DNA of 64,000 nucleotides from positions 12,181,001 through 12,245,000 of the forward strand of contig NC_060114.1 of the NCBI RefSeq assembly GCF_021155765.1, read 5' to 3'. The notes under the pieces were generated by a model. It was given only the letters and a program-made list of their open reading frames with translations, did not search any database and was not told where the DNA came from. This document shows, piece after piece, positions 50,701 through 61,956 of this stretch. The position numbers and the translations under genes were made by a program. Numbering within the stretch: position 1 is the stretch's first letter; every line of letters begins with the position of its first letter. This DNA is from Diprion similis (Eukaryota > Arthropoda > Insecta > Hymenoptera > Diprionidae).

Positions 50701-53515
50701 ATAGGGTCCTAACGAATTAATTGCAGCACTTTTCAAAGTCATCGAAATTTTTGCCAAAAATCCAAAGGGGTTAGCCTTACTTTTTTTGCGATTTTTGGAG
50801 CTGAAAATTTCTGGTCTCCGAATTGGTTTGTATGACCGTTTCTAGGCTAATTGGGACCCCAGGAACTCGAAAAACACATTAAAAAAAGCGTAGGACCAAC
50901 AGCGGAGAAATGACGATGAAAATCTGCAGTTTTTTGGCTGTAACTTTTGATCCGTTGCTCGATGCCTATTGGGACTGCGCTCAATCGATTTCTCTCGCAA
51001 AATTACGTCGGAATAGGGCCCTAACAAATTAATTGCAGCACTTTTCAAAGTCATCAAAATTTTTGCCAAAAATCCAAAGGGGTTAGCCTTACTTTTTTTG
51101 CGATTTTTGGAGCCGAAAATTTCTGGTCTTCGAATTGGTTTGTATGACCGTTTCTAGGCTAATTGGGACCCCAGGAACTCGAAAAACACATTGAAAAAAG
51201 CGTAGGATCAACAGCGGAGATATGACGATGAAAATCTGCAGTTTTTCGGCTGTAACTTTTGATCCGTTGCTCGGAGCCTATTGGGACTGCGCTCAATCGA
51301 TTTCTTTCGCAAAATTACGTCGGAATAGGGCCCTAACGAAATAATTGCAGCGTTTTTCAAAGTCATCGAAATTTCTGCCAAAAATCCAAAGGGGTTAGCC
51401 TTACTTTTTTTGCGATTTTTGGGGCCGAAAATTTCTGGTCTCCGAACTGGTTTGTATGACCGTTTCTAGGCTAATTGGGACCCCAGGAACTCGAAAAACA
51501 CATTAAAAAAAGCGTTGGACCAACAGCGGAGAAATGACGATGAAAATCTGCAGTTTTTCGGCTGTAACTTCTGATCCGTTGCTCGGAGCCTATTGGGACT
51601 GCGCTTAATCGATTTCTCTCGCAAAATTACGTCGGAATAGGGCCCTAACGAATCAATTGCAGCACTTTTCAAAGTCATCGAAATTTTTGCCAAAAATCCA
51701 AAGGGGTTAGCCTTACTTTTTTTGCGATTTTTGGAGCCGAAAATTTCTGGTCTCCGAATTGGTTTGTATGACCGTTTCTAGGCTAATTGGGACCCCAGGA
51801 ACTCGAAAAACACATTAAAAAAAGCGTAGGACCAACAGCGGAGAAATGACGATGAAAATCTGCAGTTTTTTGGCTGTAACTTTTGATCCGTTGCGCGGAG
51901 CCTATTGGGACTGCGCTTAATCGATTTCTCTCGCAAAATTACGTCGGAATAGGGCCCTAACGAATCAATTGCAGCACTTTTCAAAGTCATCGAAATTTTT
52001 GCCAAAAATCCAAAGGGGTTAGCCTTACTTTTTTTGCGATTGTTGGAGCCGAAAATTTCTGGTCTCCGAATTGGTTTGTATGACCGTTTCTAGGCTAATT
52101 GGGACCCCAGGAACTCGAAAAACACATTAAAAAAAGCGTAGGACCAACAGCGGAGAAATGACGATGAAAATCTGCAGTTTTTTGGCTGTAACTGTTGATC
52201 CGTTGCTCGATGCCTATTGGGACTGCGCTCAATCGATTGCTCTCGCAAAATTACGTCGGAATAGGGCCCTAACAAATTAATTGCAGCACTTTTCAAAGTC
52301 ATCGAAATTTTTGCCAAAAATCCAAAGGGGTTAGCCTAACTTTTTTTGCGATTTTTGGAGCCGAAAATTTCTGGTCTTCGAATTGGTTTGTATGACCGTT
52401 TCTAGGCTAATTGGGACCCCAGGAACTCGAAAAACACATTGAAAAAAGCGTAGGATCAACAGCGGAGAAATGACGATGAAAATCTGCAGTCTTTCGGCTG
52501 TAACTTTTGATCCGTTGCTCGGAGCCTATTGGGACTGCGCTCAATCGATTTCTCTCGCAAAATTACGTCGGAATAGGGCCCTAACGAAATAATTGCAGCA
52601 CTTTTCAAAGTCATCGAAATTTCTGCCAAAAATCCAAAGGGGTTAGCCTTACTTTTTTTGCGATTTTTGGAGCCGAAAATTTCTGGTCTCCGAACTGGTT
52701 TGTATGACCGTTTCTAGGCTAATTGGGACCCCAGGAACTCGAAAAACACATTAAAAAAAGCGTAGGACCAACAGCGGAGAAATGACGATGAAAATCTGCA
52801 GTTTTTCGGCTGTAACTTTTGATCCGTTGCTCGGAGCCTATTGGGACTGCGCTCAATCGATTTCTCTCGCAAAATTACGTCGGAATAGGGTCCTAAGGAA
52901 TTAATTGCAGCACTTTTCAAAGTCATCGAAATTTTTGCCAAAAATCCAAAGGGGTTAGCCTTACTTTTTTTGCGATTTTTGGAGCCGAAAATTTCTGGTC
53001 TTCGAATTAGTTTGTATGACCGTTTCTAGGCTAATTGGGACCCCAGGAACTCGAAAAACACATTGAAAAAAGCGTAGGATCAACAGCGGAGAAATGACGA
53101 TGAAAATCTGCAGTTTTTCGGCTGTAACTTTTGATCCGTTGCTCGGAGCCTATTGGGACTTCGCTCAATCGATTTCTTTCGCAAAATTACGTCGGAATAG
53201 GGCCCTAACGAAATAATTGCAGCACTTTTCAAAGTCATCGAAATTTCTGCCAAAAATCCAAAGGGGTTAGCCTTACTTTTTTTGCGATTTTTGGAGCCGA
53301 AAATTTCTGGTCTCCGAACTGGTTTGTATGACCGTTTCTAGGCTAATTGGGACCCCAGGAACTCGAAAAACACATTAAAAAAAGCGTAGGACCAACAGCG
53401 GAGAAATGACGATGAAAATCCGCAGTTTTTCGGCTGTAACTTCTGATCCGTTGCTCGGAGCCTATTGGGACTGCGCTCAATCGATTTCTCTCGCAAAATT
53501 ACGTCGGAATAGGGC
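44724..53515. repeat. Duplicated fourteen-monomer block (offset 4368 bp) in the array
   Basis: Positions 44724-49147 match 49092-53515 at an offset of 4368 bp (14 x 312). I found no difference in line-by-line spot checks. Shared private variants include GGTTGTAAC, AGCGTTTTTCAAAG, GATTGTTGGAG, GATTGCTCTCGC, GGGACTTCGCTC, GGTCCTAAGG, AGCCTAAC and GGAGATATGACG. It contains a smaller 624-bp dimer repeat and is related at a 2184-bp offset (7 x 312) to the sequence before it. Confidence 0.9.
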
Positions 53516-54989
53516 CCTAACGAATTAATTGCAGCACTTTTCAAAGTAATCGAAATTTTTGCCAAAAATCCAAAGGGGTTAGCCTTACTTTTTTTGCGAT
53601 TTTTGGAGCCGAAAATTTCTGGTCTCCGAATTGGTTTGTATGACCGTTTCTAGGCTAATTGGGACCCCAGGAACTCGAAAAACACATTAAAAAAAGCGTA
53701 GGACCAACAGCGGAGAAATGACGATGAAAATCTGCAGTTTTTTGGCTGTAACTTTTGATCCGTTGCGCGGAGCCTATTGGGACCGCGCTTAATCGATTTC
53801 TCTCGCAAAATTACGTCGGAATAGGGCCCTAACGAATCAATTGCAGCACTTTTCAAAGTCATCGAAATTTTTGCCAAAAATCCAAAGGGGTTAGCTTTAC
53901 TTTTTTTGCGATTTTTGGAGCCGAAAATTTCTGGTCTCCGAATTGGTTTGTATGACCGTTTCTAGGCTAATTGGGACCCCAGGAACTCGAAAAACACATT
54001 AAAAAAAGCGTAGGACCAACAGCGGAGAAATGACGATGAAAATCTGCAGTTTTTTGGCTGTAACTTTTGATCCGTTGCTCGGAGCCTATTGGGACTGCGC
54101 TCAATCGATTTCTCTCGCAAAATTACGTCGGAATAGGGCCCTAACGAATCAATTGCAGCACTTTTCAAAGTCATCGAAATTTTTGCCAAAAATCCAAAGG
54201 GGTTAGCCTTACTTTTTTTGCGATTTTTGGAGCCGAAAATTTCTGGTCTCCGAATTGGTTTGTATGACCGTTTCTAGGCTAATTGGGACCCCAGGAACTC
54301 GGAAAACACATTAAAAAAAGCGTAGGACCAACAGCGGAGAAATGACGATGAAAATCTGCAGTTTTTTGGCTGTAACTTTTGATCCGTTGCTCGATGCCTA
54401 TTGGGACTGCGCTCAATCGATTTCTCTCGCAAAATTACGTCGGAATAGGGCCCTAACAAATTAATTGCAGCATTTTTCAAAGTCATCGAAATTTTTGCCA
54501 AAAATCCAAAGGGGTTAGCCTTACTTTTTTTGCGATTTTTGGAGCCGAAAATTTCTGGTCTCCGAATCGGTTTGTATGACCGTTTCTAGGCTAATTGGGA
54601 CCCCAGGAACTCGAAAAACACATTCAAAGAAGCGTAGGACCAACAGCGGAGAAATGACGATGAAAATCTGCAGTTTTTTGGCTGTAACTTTTGATCCGTT
54701 GCTCGAAGCCTATTGGGACTTTGCTCAATCGATTTCTCTCGCAAAATTACGTCGGAATAGTCCCTTCAAAATTTAATTGTAGCACTTTCCAGAATCGTCG
54801 AAATTCTCGCAAAAAATACAAAGGGGTTAGCCTCACTTTTTTGGTCATTTTCGGAGCCGAGAATTTTTCGTTTTGGAATCGATTTGTGTGACCCTTTCTT
54901 AACTATTTGAGACCTTTAGAACTCAGAAAACGCAGCAAAACGAGCGTAGGACCAACAGCAAAGAAATGACGAAGAAAAAACCTGCAGCA

Positions 54990-55877
54990 GAGACATTGAG
55001 AAAAGGATTGTTCGATCTTAGGCTGCATCTCTTTCTATGTTGCTTGCAGCATATTCTGACGCTTCTCAACCGAGTCGTTTCGGAAAACGTCATTGCTGGA
55101 GTGCACCCAAAATCAATGACTCCTACTATTACATTTGACGCAACAGTTGCGCAGATAAAACAAAATTTTGTTGTTCTACAATCAACCTTGCGGTCGAGGG
55201 CCGCTGCGACTTGGGATTAGGACCGGGACCTCGTGCAACAGTTTTTTGCACAAGAAACGGCAATAGAATATCTGAAATTCTCAGTCACGTCTCTTGTCTA
55301 AAGAGATCCAAACCTTTTCGGAATTGACAAACTATTGTGATATCTGCAGTCCCAAAATCTCTTTCAACCTGTTTTTCTAGAAATTTTAATATAATTTCCC
55401 GACAGATTGTTCCGAGGGAGATTGCAGCAGTTGTAGTTGCTCATCATCTCTGTAGGTCAAATTCAACACATATAGCGTTTCAAAATAGTTTATTCTATAA
55501 CCACCATGTCAATCATTATAATTTCTTTAGCAACAATTATGCCCTCTTAAGTACTACGTACATGACCTGCTCACACTGCACAATTAAACAATAATTTGAA
55601 CCGTGTCTAACACTCATTCGTTAACCTCTACTATGTCATCACACCAACGGTCCCTTATGGCAGTCGAGAACGCTTGCAAAAGCCCCACCCTTCTGAAGTC
55701 ACTGTCCTACTGCAGTATAAATAATAATTGCAATTTCAAGCGAATGTTCGTCGCGGCCTATAATAAGTAGGAGCTTCAAGACCCTCGAATATTCTGACTA
55801 ATGCGATGAACGATTTCCTGAACAAAAAACGGGCGTTTTGCTCAATTCACGTTCTGCATTCATCCTTTACGAACGCT
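54990..55877. other. Spacer between the satellite end and the P5CR stop codon
   Basis: No gene recognised. On the minus strand this is downstream of P5CR, so it should contain its 3' UTR; TTTATT (minus-strand AATAAA) near 55488 is a candidate polyadenylation signal. A plus-strand open frame at 54966-55220 begins inside a decayed satellite copy and resembles nothing I know. Confidence 0.55.
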
Positions 55878-58709
55878 TTAATTCGGTTTAGCAGCCGCGG
55901 TCACCTCTCTACAGCGCTCAGTAGCAGCTTCAACAGCGCCAATGAGGGCAGACCTCAAACCATGTCGCTCAAGGTAGTGGATTGCCGTGATTGTTGAACC
56001 TTAAAAAAAAAACGAATTCTCGTATCGAACGTAAAAATATATCCGTCAAACCACCTCTTCTTGCTTACCTGCTGGGGATGCTACGTCGTCTTTCAGCTTC
56101 CCCGGGTGTTCATCCGTGTCCCGAACCATTGTCGCTGCTCCCAGAACTGTTTGCGCTGCTAATTTGTAAGCCAAGGGCCTGGTGAGGCCCATTTTCACCC
56201 CTCCGTCGGCCAAGGCTTCAATCATCATGTAGACCTGGCGAATACAGACCACTCGTATAAAGGACGAAACAAGTATGATGTAAACACAATACTACGGTCA
56301 TCGATATTGCAACTCACGTAAGCGGGACCGGAACCGGCTAAAGCTGTGACAGGATCGATCATAGTCTCCGTCACCTCCTCGCATACTCCAACACTGGAGA
56401 AGAGCCGTTTCGCTATCGCGACATCCTCGTCGCCCACGTTAGAACCGCGTGCATATACCGTTGCACCGCAACCCACGAGCGCTGGCGTATTCGGCATCAC
56501 CCTGATGACCGGGGTACCCGACGGCAGAGCCTGGAACATTAAAATAATGGCATATCGATAGGCTATTCAATTGGTAAAATAGAAGGAAATAATCAAATCC
56601 AATTTTGGACAATCTCGGATGAAAGTGTAATTGGCTTCGAAACTAACTCTTGAACAACTTGCTTGAATACGAATATTGGCCTATCCTGGTGGAAAAATAT
56701 TTCCAACTCACAGTATTCCACTCACGTGAAATAAAACGGAATATTTTCCTAGTTAATTAGAGATTAGATTAATCAGACTGAAGTTAGTAACATTATTGTA
56801 ATGATGTATCTTTAGAAAAAGTCGTTATTTTGCAATTTTAGAATTACATGAAATTTAGGCAACCGTTATTCTCTCCATTCCGTTCTAGTTTTCCACTATA
56901 GACATGTTGCGTTTCTTTTCTTCCTTTCGAAGCAGGATGATTGATAATAGTAATAAATAGATTAGGCAAACCTTTTCTAGGGCAGCCAAAGACACACCCA
57001 TCGCGATTGAGAGCGTTAGCTTCCGCGGGCTGTTCTTCAACTCTGAAAGTACCGCAGGGGCAACCTGTGGCTTCACCGCAAGAATCAGAACATCACCGTG
57101 TTCAGCGATCGTCCGGTTTTCGAAGATAGCTCGCGCGCCAATATCCTACCAAAAAATCCTGTGTCATTAGTTATAAGCAGTCAAAAAGCTCAATAATAAA
57201 GTAACTATTATTGATAGTCACCATTACAAAAATTGCTATTTTATGATCGCAGTAACGTGTTGCACAGTCCCGGATTAATCGTAAGGCTAAGGCTATAGCA
57301 TTGGGCCCTCGAAATTTTCAGCCCCTCAATTTTGACAATCAAATTTTTCAAAATATGTAGTACCAAGATTTTCAAACATTTGGATATTTGAACTATCAAT
57401 CTTTGCCAATAATGGATTGCACGAATATCAATGTCTCGCTGCAATCCGATACCGAAAAATTTCCTGCATGAAGTTCGAGAACTTTGACCACACGTGTACA
57501 AAATATCGGAAGCCGCTAATTTTTGTATCGTATCGTAGAAAAATCTAAATGCTTTGTCCCTATTCAGCATAGAGGGTGAAATCGCTCTTGACATAGATTT
57601 TGAAAATGTAAAGGCTGATTTTGGCAACGTTAAGGCGCAAAAAAAAATCAAACATAATCACTTAATATGGTAATACCAACTGTGTTTCCCTATACAATTC
57701 TATTTTATACAAAGTTAATTATTACACATGAGAGAAATATAATAATAATAATGTTTTCTTAAGCTTACAATTAATCGATTCAATTTTCTGTAGCCACTTT
57801 TTAAATTTAACCTATTATACCATCTTGCAGGACCGAAATTCGGCCTTTTTTGTAGAGTAACTGAAGGTATCGTGCCCCCTTAATGCGGGCCTGGTGTTGC
57901 ATCATAATTTGGAACAAAGTATTAATCTGCTATCATATCATACGATCATACTGCTATCCAATATGATAAACAAAAGAGTCCAGTGTCTTATCAATCAGAA
58001 AAAATATTATTGTTCGTTCGAATGTTGTACGAATGATACTTTCAACGTTGAATAATGGTTATGCACTATATGATTCACGTATAGTGAACATCACTTGGCA
58101 AACATACTTACAATTAAAAGTAGTAATCTATGGATAAACACCCTGAACCTAAGAGCCATAAATATTGTTTCACAGGGACTTGACATTGGTGAGTTCAATG
58201 TCATCGCGAATTTGAATCAAACTTAGTGATTAACTCCCAATAGTGTGCTGCTGCTCTGCACCTACTTCGTTTATGATACTAACTTCGATACTTTGCACTA
58301 TTAAAGGCCAGTAATTTTAGAAAAAAGTGATTACTGATGAGACCAGAAGGCGATAACGTTTATAACAGATAATGTGAGTAACATATCACTCTAATTCAGC
58401 CGCTTCAGTAGATAGACTTCATTATCGGAGGATAAATCATTTGTTAATAACAGATCAGTAGGATAGATTACTCTGACGCAGTAGAAAAATCTAAAGACAT
58501 AATAACCTGGAAGGCTTTTATGCTGTCAGTGTCGTTTGGGAGACAACTGGCCAAAACCAACTCTGCCTTGGTCAATCCTAGACAGAACAAGAATCCATTA
58601 TGACTCGGTATTCAAGAAACGTTGAAACTTGGACCTCACCGGCTCCTATAAACCCCTTCACCAAAGCTTGAGCCATTTTACCGGCTCCACAGAACCCGAT
58701 CTTCAACAT
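55878..58709 (-). CDS. P5cr: Pyrroline-5-carboxylate reductase
   Basis: Catalyses the last step of proline synthesis, reducing 1-pyrroline-5-carboxylate with NAD(P)H. Six exons on the minus strand: 58709-58640, 58577-58507, 57145-56972, 56530-56318, 56234-56069, 55999-55878. Phases join exactly to give 271 residues, the usual length for short insect and PYCR3-type enzymes. The N-terminal Rossmann dinucleotide motif is [13 protein letters not shown] (residues 4-16), followed by [10 protein letters not shown]. Next come [18 protein letters not shown], the [20 protein letters not shown] segment that forms the dimer and active site, and the C-terminal family signature split over the last intron ([10 protein letters not shown] then [10 protein letters not shown]). 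Start ATG 58709-58707; stop TAA 55880-55878. Intron 2 (57146-58506, 1361 bp) carries an inserted hAT-type MITE. Intron 3 (56531-56971) shows nothing else. No mitochondrial presequence is evident, since the Rossmann motif begins at residue 4. Confidence 0.93.
57265..57893. mobile_element. hAT-type non-autonomous element (MITE) in P5CR intron 2
   Basis: A 629-bp insertion flanked by a perfect 8-bp direct repeat GTGTTGCA (57257-57264 and 57894-57901), the target-duplication length of the hAT superfamily. The ends form terminal inverted repeats: CAGTCCCGGATTAA on the left and, read inward from the right, CAGGCCCGCATTAA, 12 of 14 identical. Such CAG-starting ends are typical of hAT. A minus-strand open frame of about 130 codons lies in its left part and shows no transposase motif I can name, so the copy is probably non-autonomous. 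Confidence 0.88.
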
Positions 58710-60424
58710 TTTATAACTCAAATTATACTGATCGTAAACCAAAATCAATAGTCAAACACACGAGAACTGAGCGCTTCAGTAACAATTATTCTGAACGGGA
58801 GCAATAATCGTGTAGCAAGTAGAACTGCTCGTGGATAACTGAACCTCAAGGTCTGCGATGTGTAATCTTACTGTTGTGGAAACGCTGAGCTGCTCTGCTG
58901 CAGCAGACTGTAAAGTAGTAAATTCATCTGTTCGATGAGCAGCATCGTGTAGCTTGAGTAATTTAATCAATTCCAATAACATGATGATTGGGTAACAGAA
59001 CATCGTCGTATAATGTAAAACTCACAAGTCTTGAACTGGAACTATAATATTATCAGGCAACAAATACAGGCCAAAATGTTTCCATTTCTATTTTAGCCAA
59101 CATAGCTGCTCATTCTAAGAGGAATAATTATTCCTATGCAACCCATATAGCGTTACTCCATTATTTATCGAATTATATTGATAAGCTGTTATCTGAGAAA
59201 AGCGACGAGCAGAATTTTTAACCCAATGGACTGATAATGAGAGCCTCTGAGTTATCCGTTGTAAGGAACCCCTGCGCCCTCGGCGGGGGATTGCTCAGCG
59301 GTACACAGTTTAATGATACACATAAATAAATGACCGATGACATTTTGCCCCCGAGCAATGTGTTGCACAAAAATTGCTTTGTAGCTCGTGGAATTCTGGT
59401 ACACTGGAAATATTGTACACGGTGACTGTTATACATGAAAATAGAATAAACTGAAACTATTAAATGCCAACTAACAATTTTTAGTTTCTACGTTCAAAAT
59501 TCTCGCATTTTACCAAATCAATTTGTACAACATTAACGTCAAAATCATGCGTTATGATTTGCTTCTTGCAAATACAACGTACTCCGAGAGATTAAGCTCA
59601 ATCGGTAAAATCAGAATCAGGCGATAAACATTAATGTCAAACACTAGGGAAACTTATACTTGGGAAGTTCGTAATTTTATGGGTAAAAATAATATCTGGG
59701 GCGGGGGTAGGGGCTCCTAAATGTTAATTATCGTTATAATTTCGCTATGAAATATTTTTATTTATTATTTTTATCGTCCTGTTTACTTTTTATACCATTC
59801 CAGATAACAACATGCGTGTAAATTTTGCCGCTAAAAAACATTGCTAGCAATATTAGAAAAGGTGTATTCTCAGTCGGTATCAAAAGTCAAGCAAATAATT
59901 TCAATCAAAAGCTCTCAGCAAAATATCTGCTGAATGCAAGCAATAGTTACTGTACATCAAAATAACAAACAATTATAGCTGTACATTTGCTGCACAAATA
60001 TTACTCTGCAAAAATTTTCGGTATAAATGCAACGACAATCGCAGTAAGCAAAACAGACTTGTTGCACAAACACGCTTCGTTATCAGGGATGTGTCCCGTC
60101 TGTACGTAAATCCTAGCACTCAATTATACTAAGGCAAAGATCCCTTTTCGACACCACCCGATAGGACGAAAAAATCGGAAGCTGTGTTGGACATGAGTTT
60201 ACGATTGGTTTGGTACCCAATAACGCTGGTGTGCAATCGGGTCGTGTCAAAACAGGCCCGGGTTCACTGATCGTTAATTCTTGTGGTCAAATGCCTTGCA
60301 AAACTTGCTATTTGAATAATTAAATTCAATGTAAGGCAATGAAATTGCAATTATTTGAACTTCTTAACATTCAAATGTTTGGATTAGAACAAATGAACTC
60401 GTTCAGTTCACGTCTTGTTGCGCC
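58710..60424. other. Upstream region of P5CR, intergenic
   Basis: It should include the P5CR promoter and 5' UTR close to 58710. Open frames are short and lack family resemblance. No RNA gene or mobile element is recognised here. Confidence 0.55.
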
Positions 60425-61314
60425 TTAAGGGGGGGGTAAGGGTTTCAGCGTAAAAAAAAAAAACACTTTTTTTGTGAATTTTTTTTGAAATTATGGATCG
60501 AGCAAATTCATTGAAACCTTTTGTACATTATTAAGCATACTTTTAACAATATTCTGTAATTTTTTCATGCAGAAATATTGCAAAACAAGCCGGTGACAGA
60601 GCTTGCCCCAGAACGTCTTAGAAAAAAAACCATTTGCGGTGTTCACTATATCTCGGTCGGAAATTATCTGAAATCAAAGTCCATTAAAACTTAGTCAAAG
60701 TATTATCAAATCCTCCCCCCAACGTTCTACGATTATTTCTTTTTTCATTTAAAAATTTTTGGTGGCCATCTAAAGTGTAAACTGCTATTTTCCACGAAAA
60801 AGTCTGCCATTTTGTGGGTGGGAAACCCCCTTAATGTAAAAAAAAAAAATTTAAACTAAACGTTGGGGGGAGGTATTTTATATATAGAAAATGTGTACCA
60901 AGTTTGAATGAATCGGTCAAGTAGTTTGTAAATGGCAGTGAACACGGACTTTGAAAAAGTAGTTTTGAGAAAAACGCGTTTAAAGTTTATTGAGCTAAAA
61001 AAGTGAAGAAAAAAAACTCTGTCACCGGCTTGTTTTGCAATATTTCTGAATTAAAAAATTACAGAATATTGTTAAAAGTATGCTTAATAATCTACAGAAG
61101 GTTTCAATAAATTTGCTCAATCCATACTTGCAAAAAAAATTCACAAAAAAAGTGTATTTTTTTACGCTGAAACACTCCCCCCCCCCCCCCACTTCAAGAG
61201 TTTTGCTCAGATCGACTTAAAATTTTGAGAATATATTCTTGAAATGTTTAACAATAAGATAAGACAAAAAAAAATTCGATTTTTCGAAAGTGTAAACCCT
61301 TACCCTCCCCTTAA
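60425..61314. mobile_element. TTAA-bounded fold-back element (piggyBac-like MITE candidate)
   Basis: An 890-bp element beginning TTAAGGGGGGGGTAAGGGTTT and ending AAACCCTTACCCTCCCCTTAA, so the ends are inverted repeats inside a TTAA at each side. Long internal arms (about 60441-60602 and 61018-61177) are near-complementary, sharing for example AGCATACTTTTAACAATATT and CAAAACAAGCCGGTGACAGAG. A shorter inner pair occurs at TCCTCCCCCCAACGTT and AACGTTGGGGGGAGG. About 120 bp separate the right long arm from the right terminus. There is no coding frame. TTAA boundaries suggest mobilisation by a piggyBac-type transposase; the GGG start differs from the more usual CCC start. Confidence 0.78.
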
Positions 61315-61382
61315 TCTAGGCAACTCAACATACATTGCTACGCATTGCTGAAGCAGACCAATGGGGCAGTCTAACCCACACC

Positions 61383-61956
61383 CTCTTGGACTTAGTCCAC
61401 GAAGTTTTGTATCGTTGTTCCATCTTCGAAAATCATTTCAATTTTTTTTAGATTTTTTCTACCCCCAGACGCCCCAAGAGCTCCTCAAATGATATTTTTA
61501 TAACGTTTGAAAAAACCAAAAATATTTCAACCAAAATTGAAGTGGATAGGCGAAAAGGTAATTTTTTATTCATTTTTCTCTAATGAATAATTTTTTTCAG
61601 TTATTTTGATTTTTTCCAGAATTTTCAGGGTTTGATATATCTTTCCTAATACAACAACAATATGGAAATTTGAATCGAAATTCAAAATTGAAAAAAACAA
61701 AACATCTAAGAAAAAAAAGTTACCCAAGTATTAATTTTTAAAAAATCTCAATTGCAACTTACAGATTGTTATTATGTTAAAATATTAATAAAAATAACCG
61801 TTTTACCTGCCTTCTTCAATTTTCAGGAGAATATTTTTGGTATTTCAATTAGGAGCTCTGTGGGCGCTAGAGGGGAAGTTAGGAAAAATCTGAAAAAATC
61901 AGAATGATGTTTGGATTTGGAACAATGTAAAAAAAATCGCGGACCAATCCCAAGAG
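61383..61956. mobile_element. Second fold-back element with long imperfect arms
   Basis: A 574-bp imperfect palindrome: CTCTTGG...GTCC.CGA...TTGTTCCA at 61383-61422 pairs with TGGAACAATG...TCGCGGACCAATCCCAAGAG at 61917-61956. Pairing continues inward through the GAGCTCCT and AGGAGCTC blocks and on to ACCAAAAATATT and AATATTTTTGGT, leaving only a short unpaired centre. No coding frame. No clear target duplication is visible, so its class is open. It lies 68 bp from the TTAA element. Confidence 0.72.

Larger units (their letters stand above)
30880..54990. repeat. 312-bp tandem satellite array, about 75 copies
   Basis: A head-to-tail array of a 312-bp monomer; most copies step by exactly 312, with rare 311 or 313. 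Constant blocks include GGGGTTAGCCTTAC, GCGTAGGACCAACAGCGGAG, TGACGATGAAAATCTGCAG and CCTATTGGGACTGCGCT. Well-preserved copies run from about 31300 to 54770. Copies at both ends (30880-31300 and 54770-54990) are strongly decayed, the profile expected when unequal exchange homogenises the middle of an array. Variable positions recur in combination: TTTTTTGGC, TTTTTCGGC, TTTTTTCGC or TTTTTAGGC; CTCGGAGCC, CTCGAAGCC, CTCGATGCC or CGCGGAGCC; and GAATTAATT, GAAATAATT, GAATCAATT or CAAATTAATT. These define monomer types. Short open frames on both strands are by-products of the repeat, not genes. The array sits between DYNC2I2 and P5CR without disturbing either. Confidence 0.97.

Noticed and set aside
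31593-54776. Dozens of 66-83 codon open frames on both strands across the satellite
   Set aside because: They are the same few frames repeated with the 312-bp period on both strands, with no promoter, splice or family signal; treated as a property of the repeat, not as genes.
30880-54990. CRISPR-like or phage-like repeat array
   Set aside because: Monomers are contiguous with no unique spacers, and the surroundings are intron-containing animal genes.
54966-55220. 84-codon frame after the satellite
   Set aside because: Starts inside a decayed satellite copy, and the product resembles no family.
57241-57651. 136-codon minus-strand frame as a P5CR-associated gene
   Set aside because: It lies within the hAT-type element and runs over its left boundary and target duplication; no recognisable protein motif.
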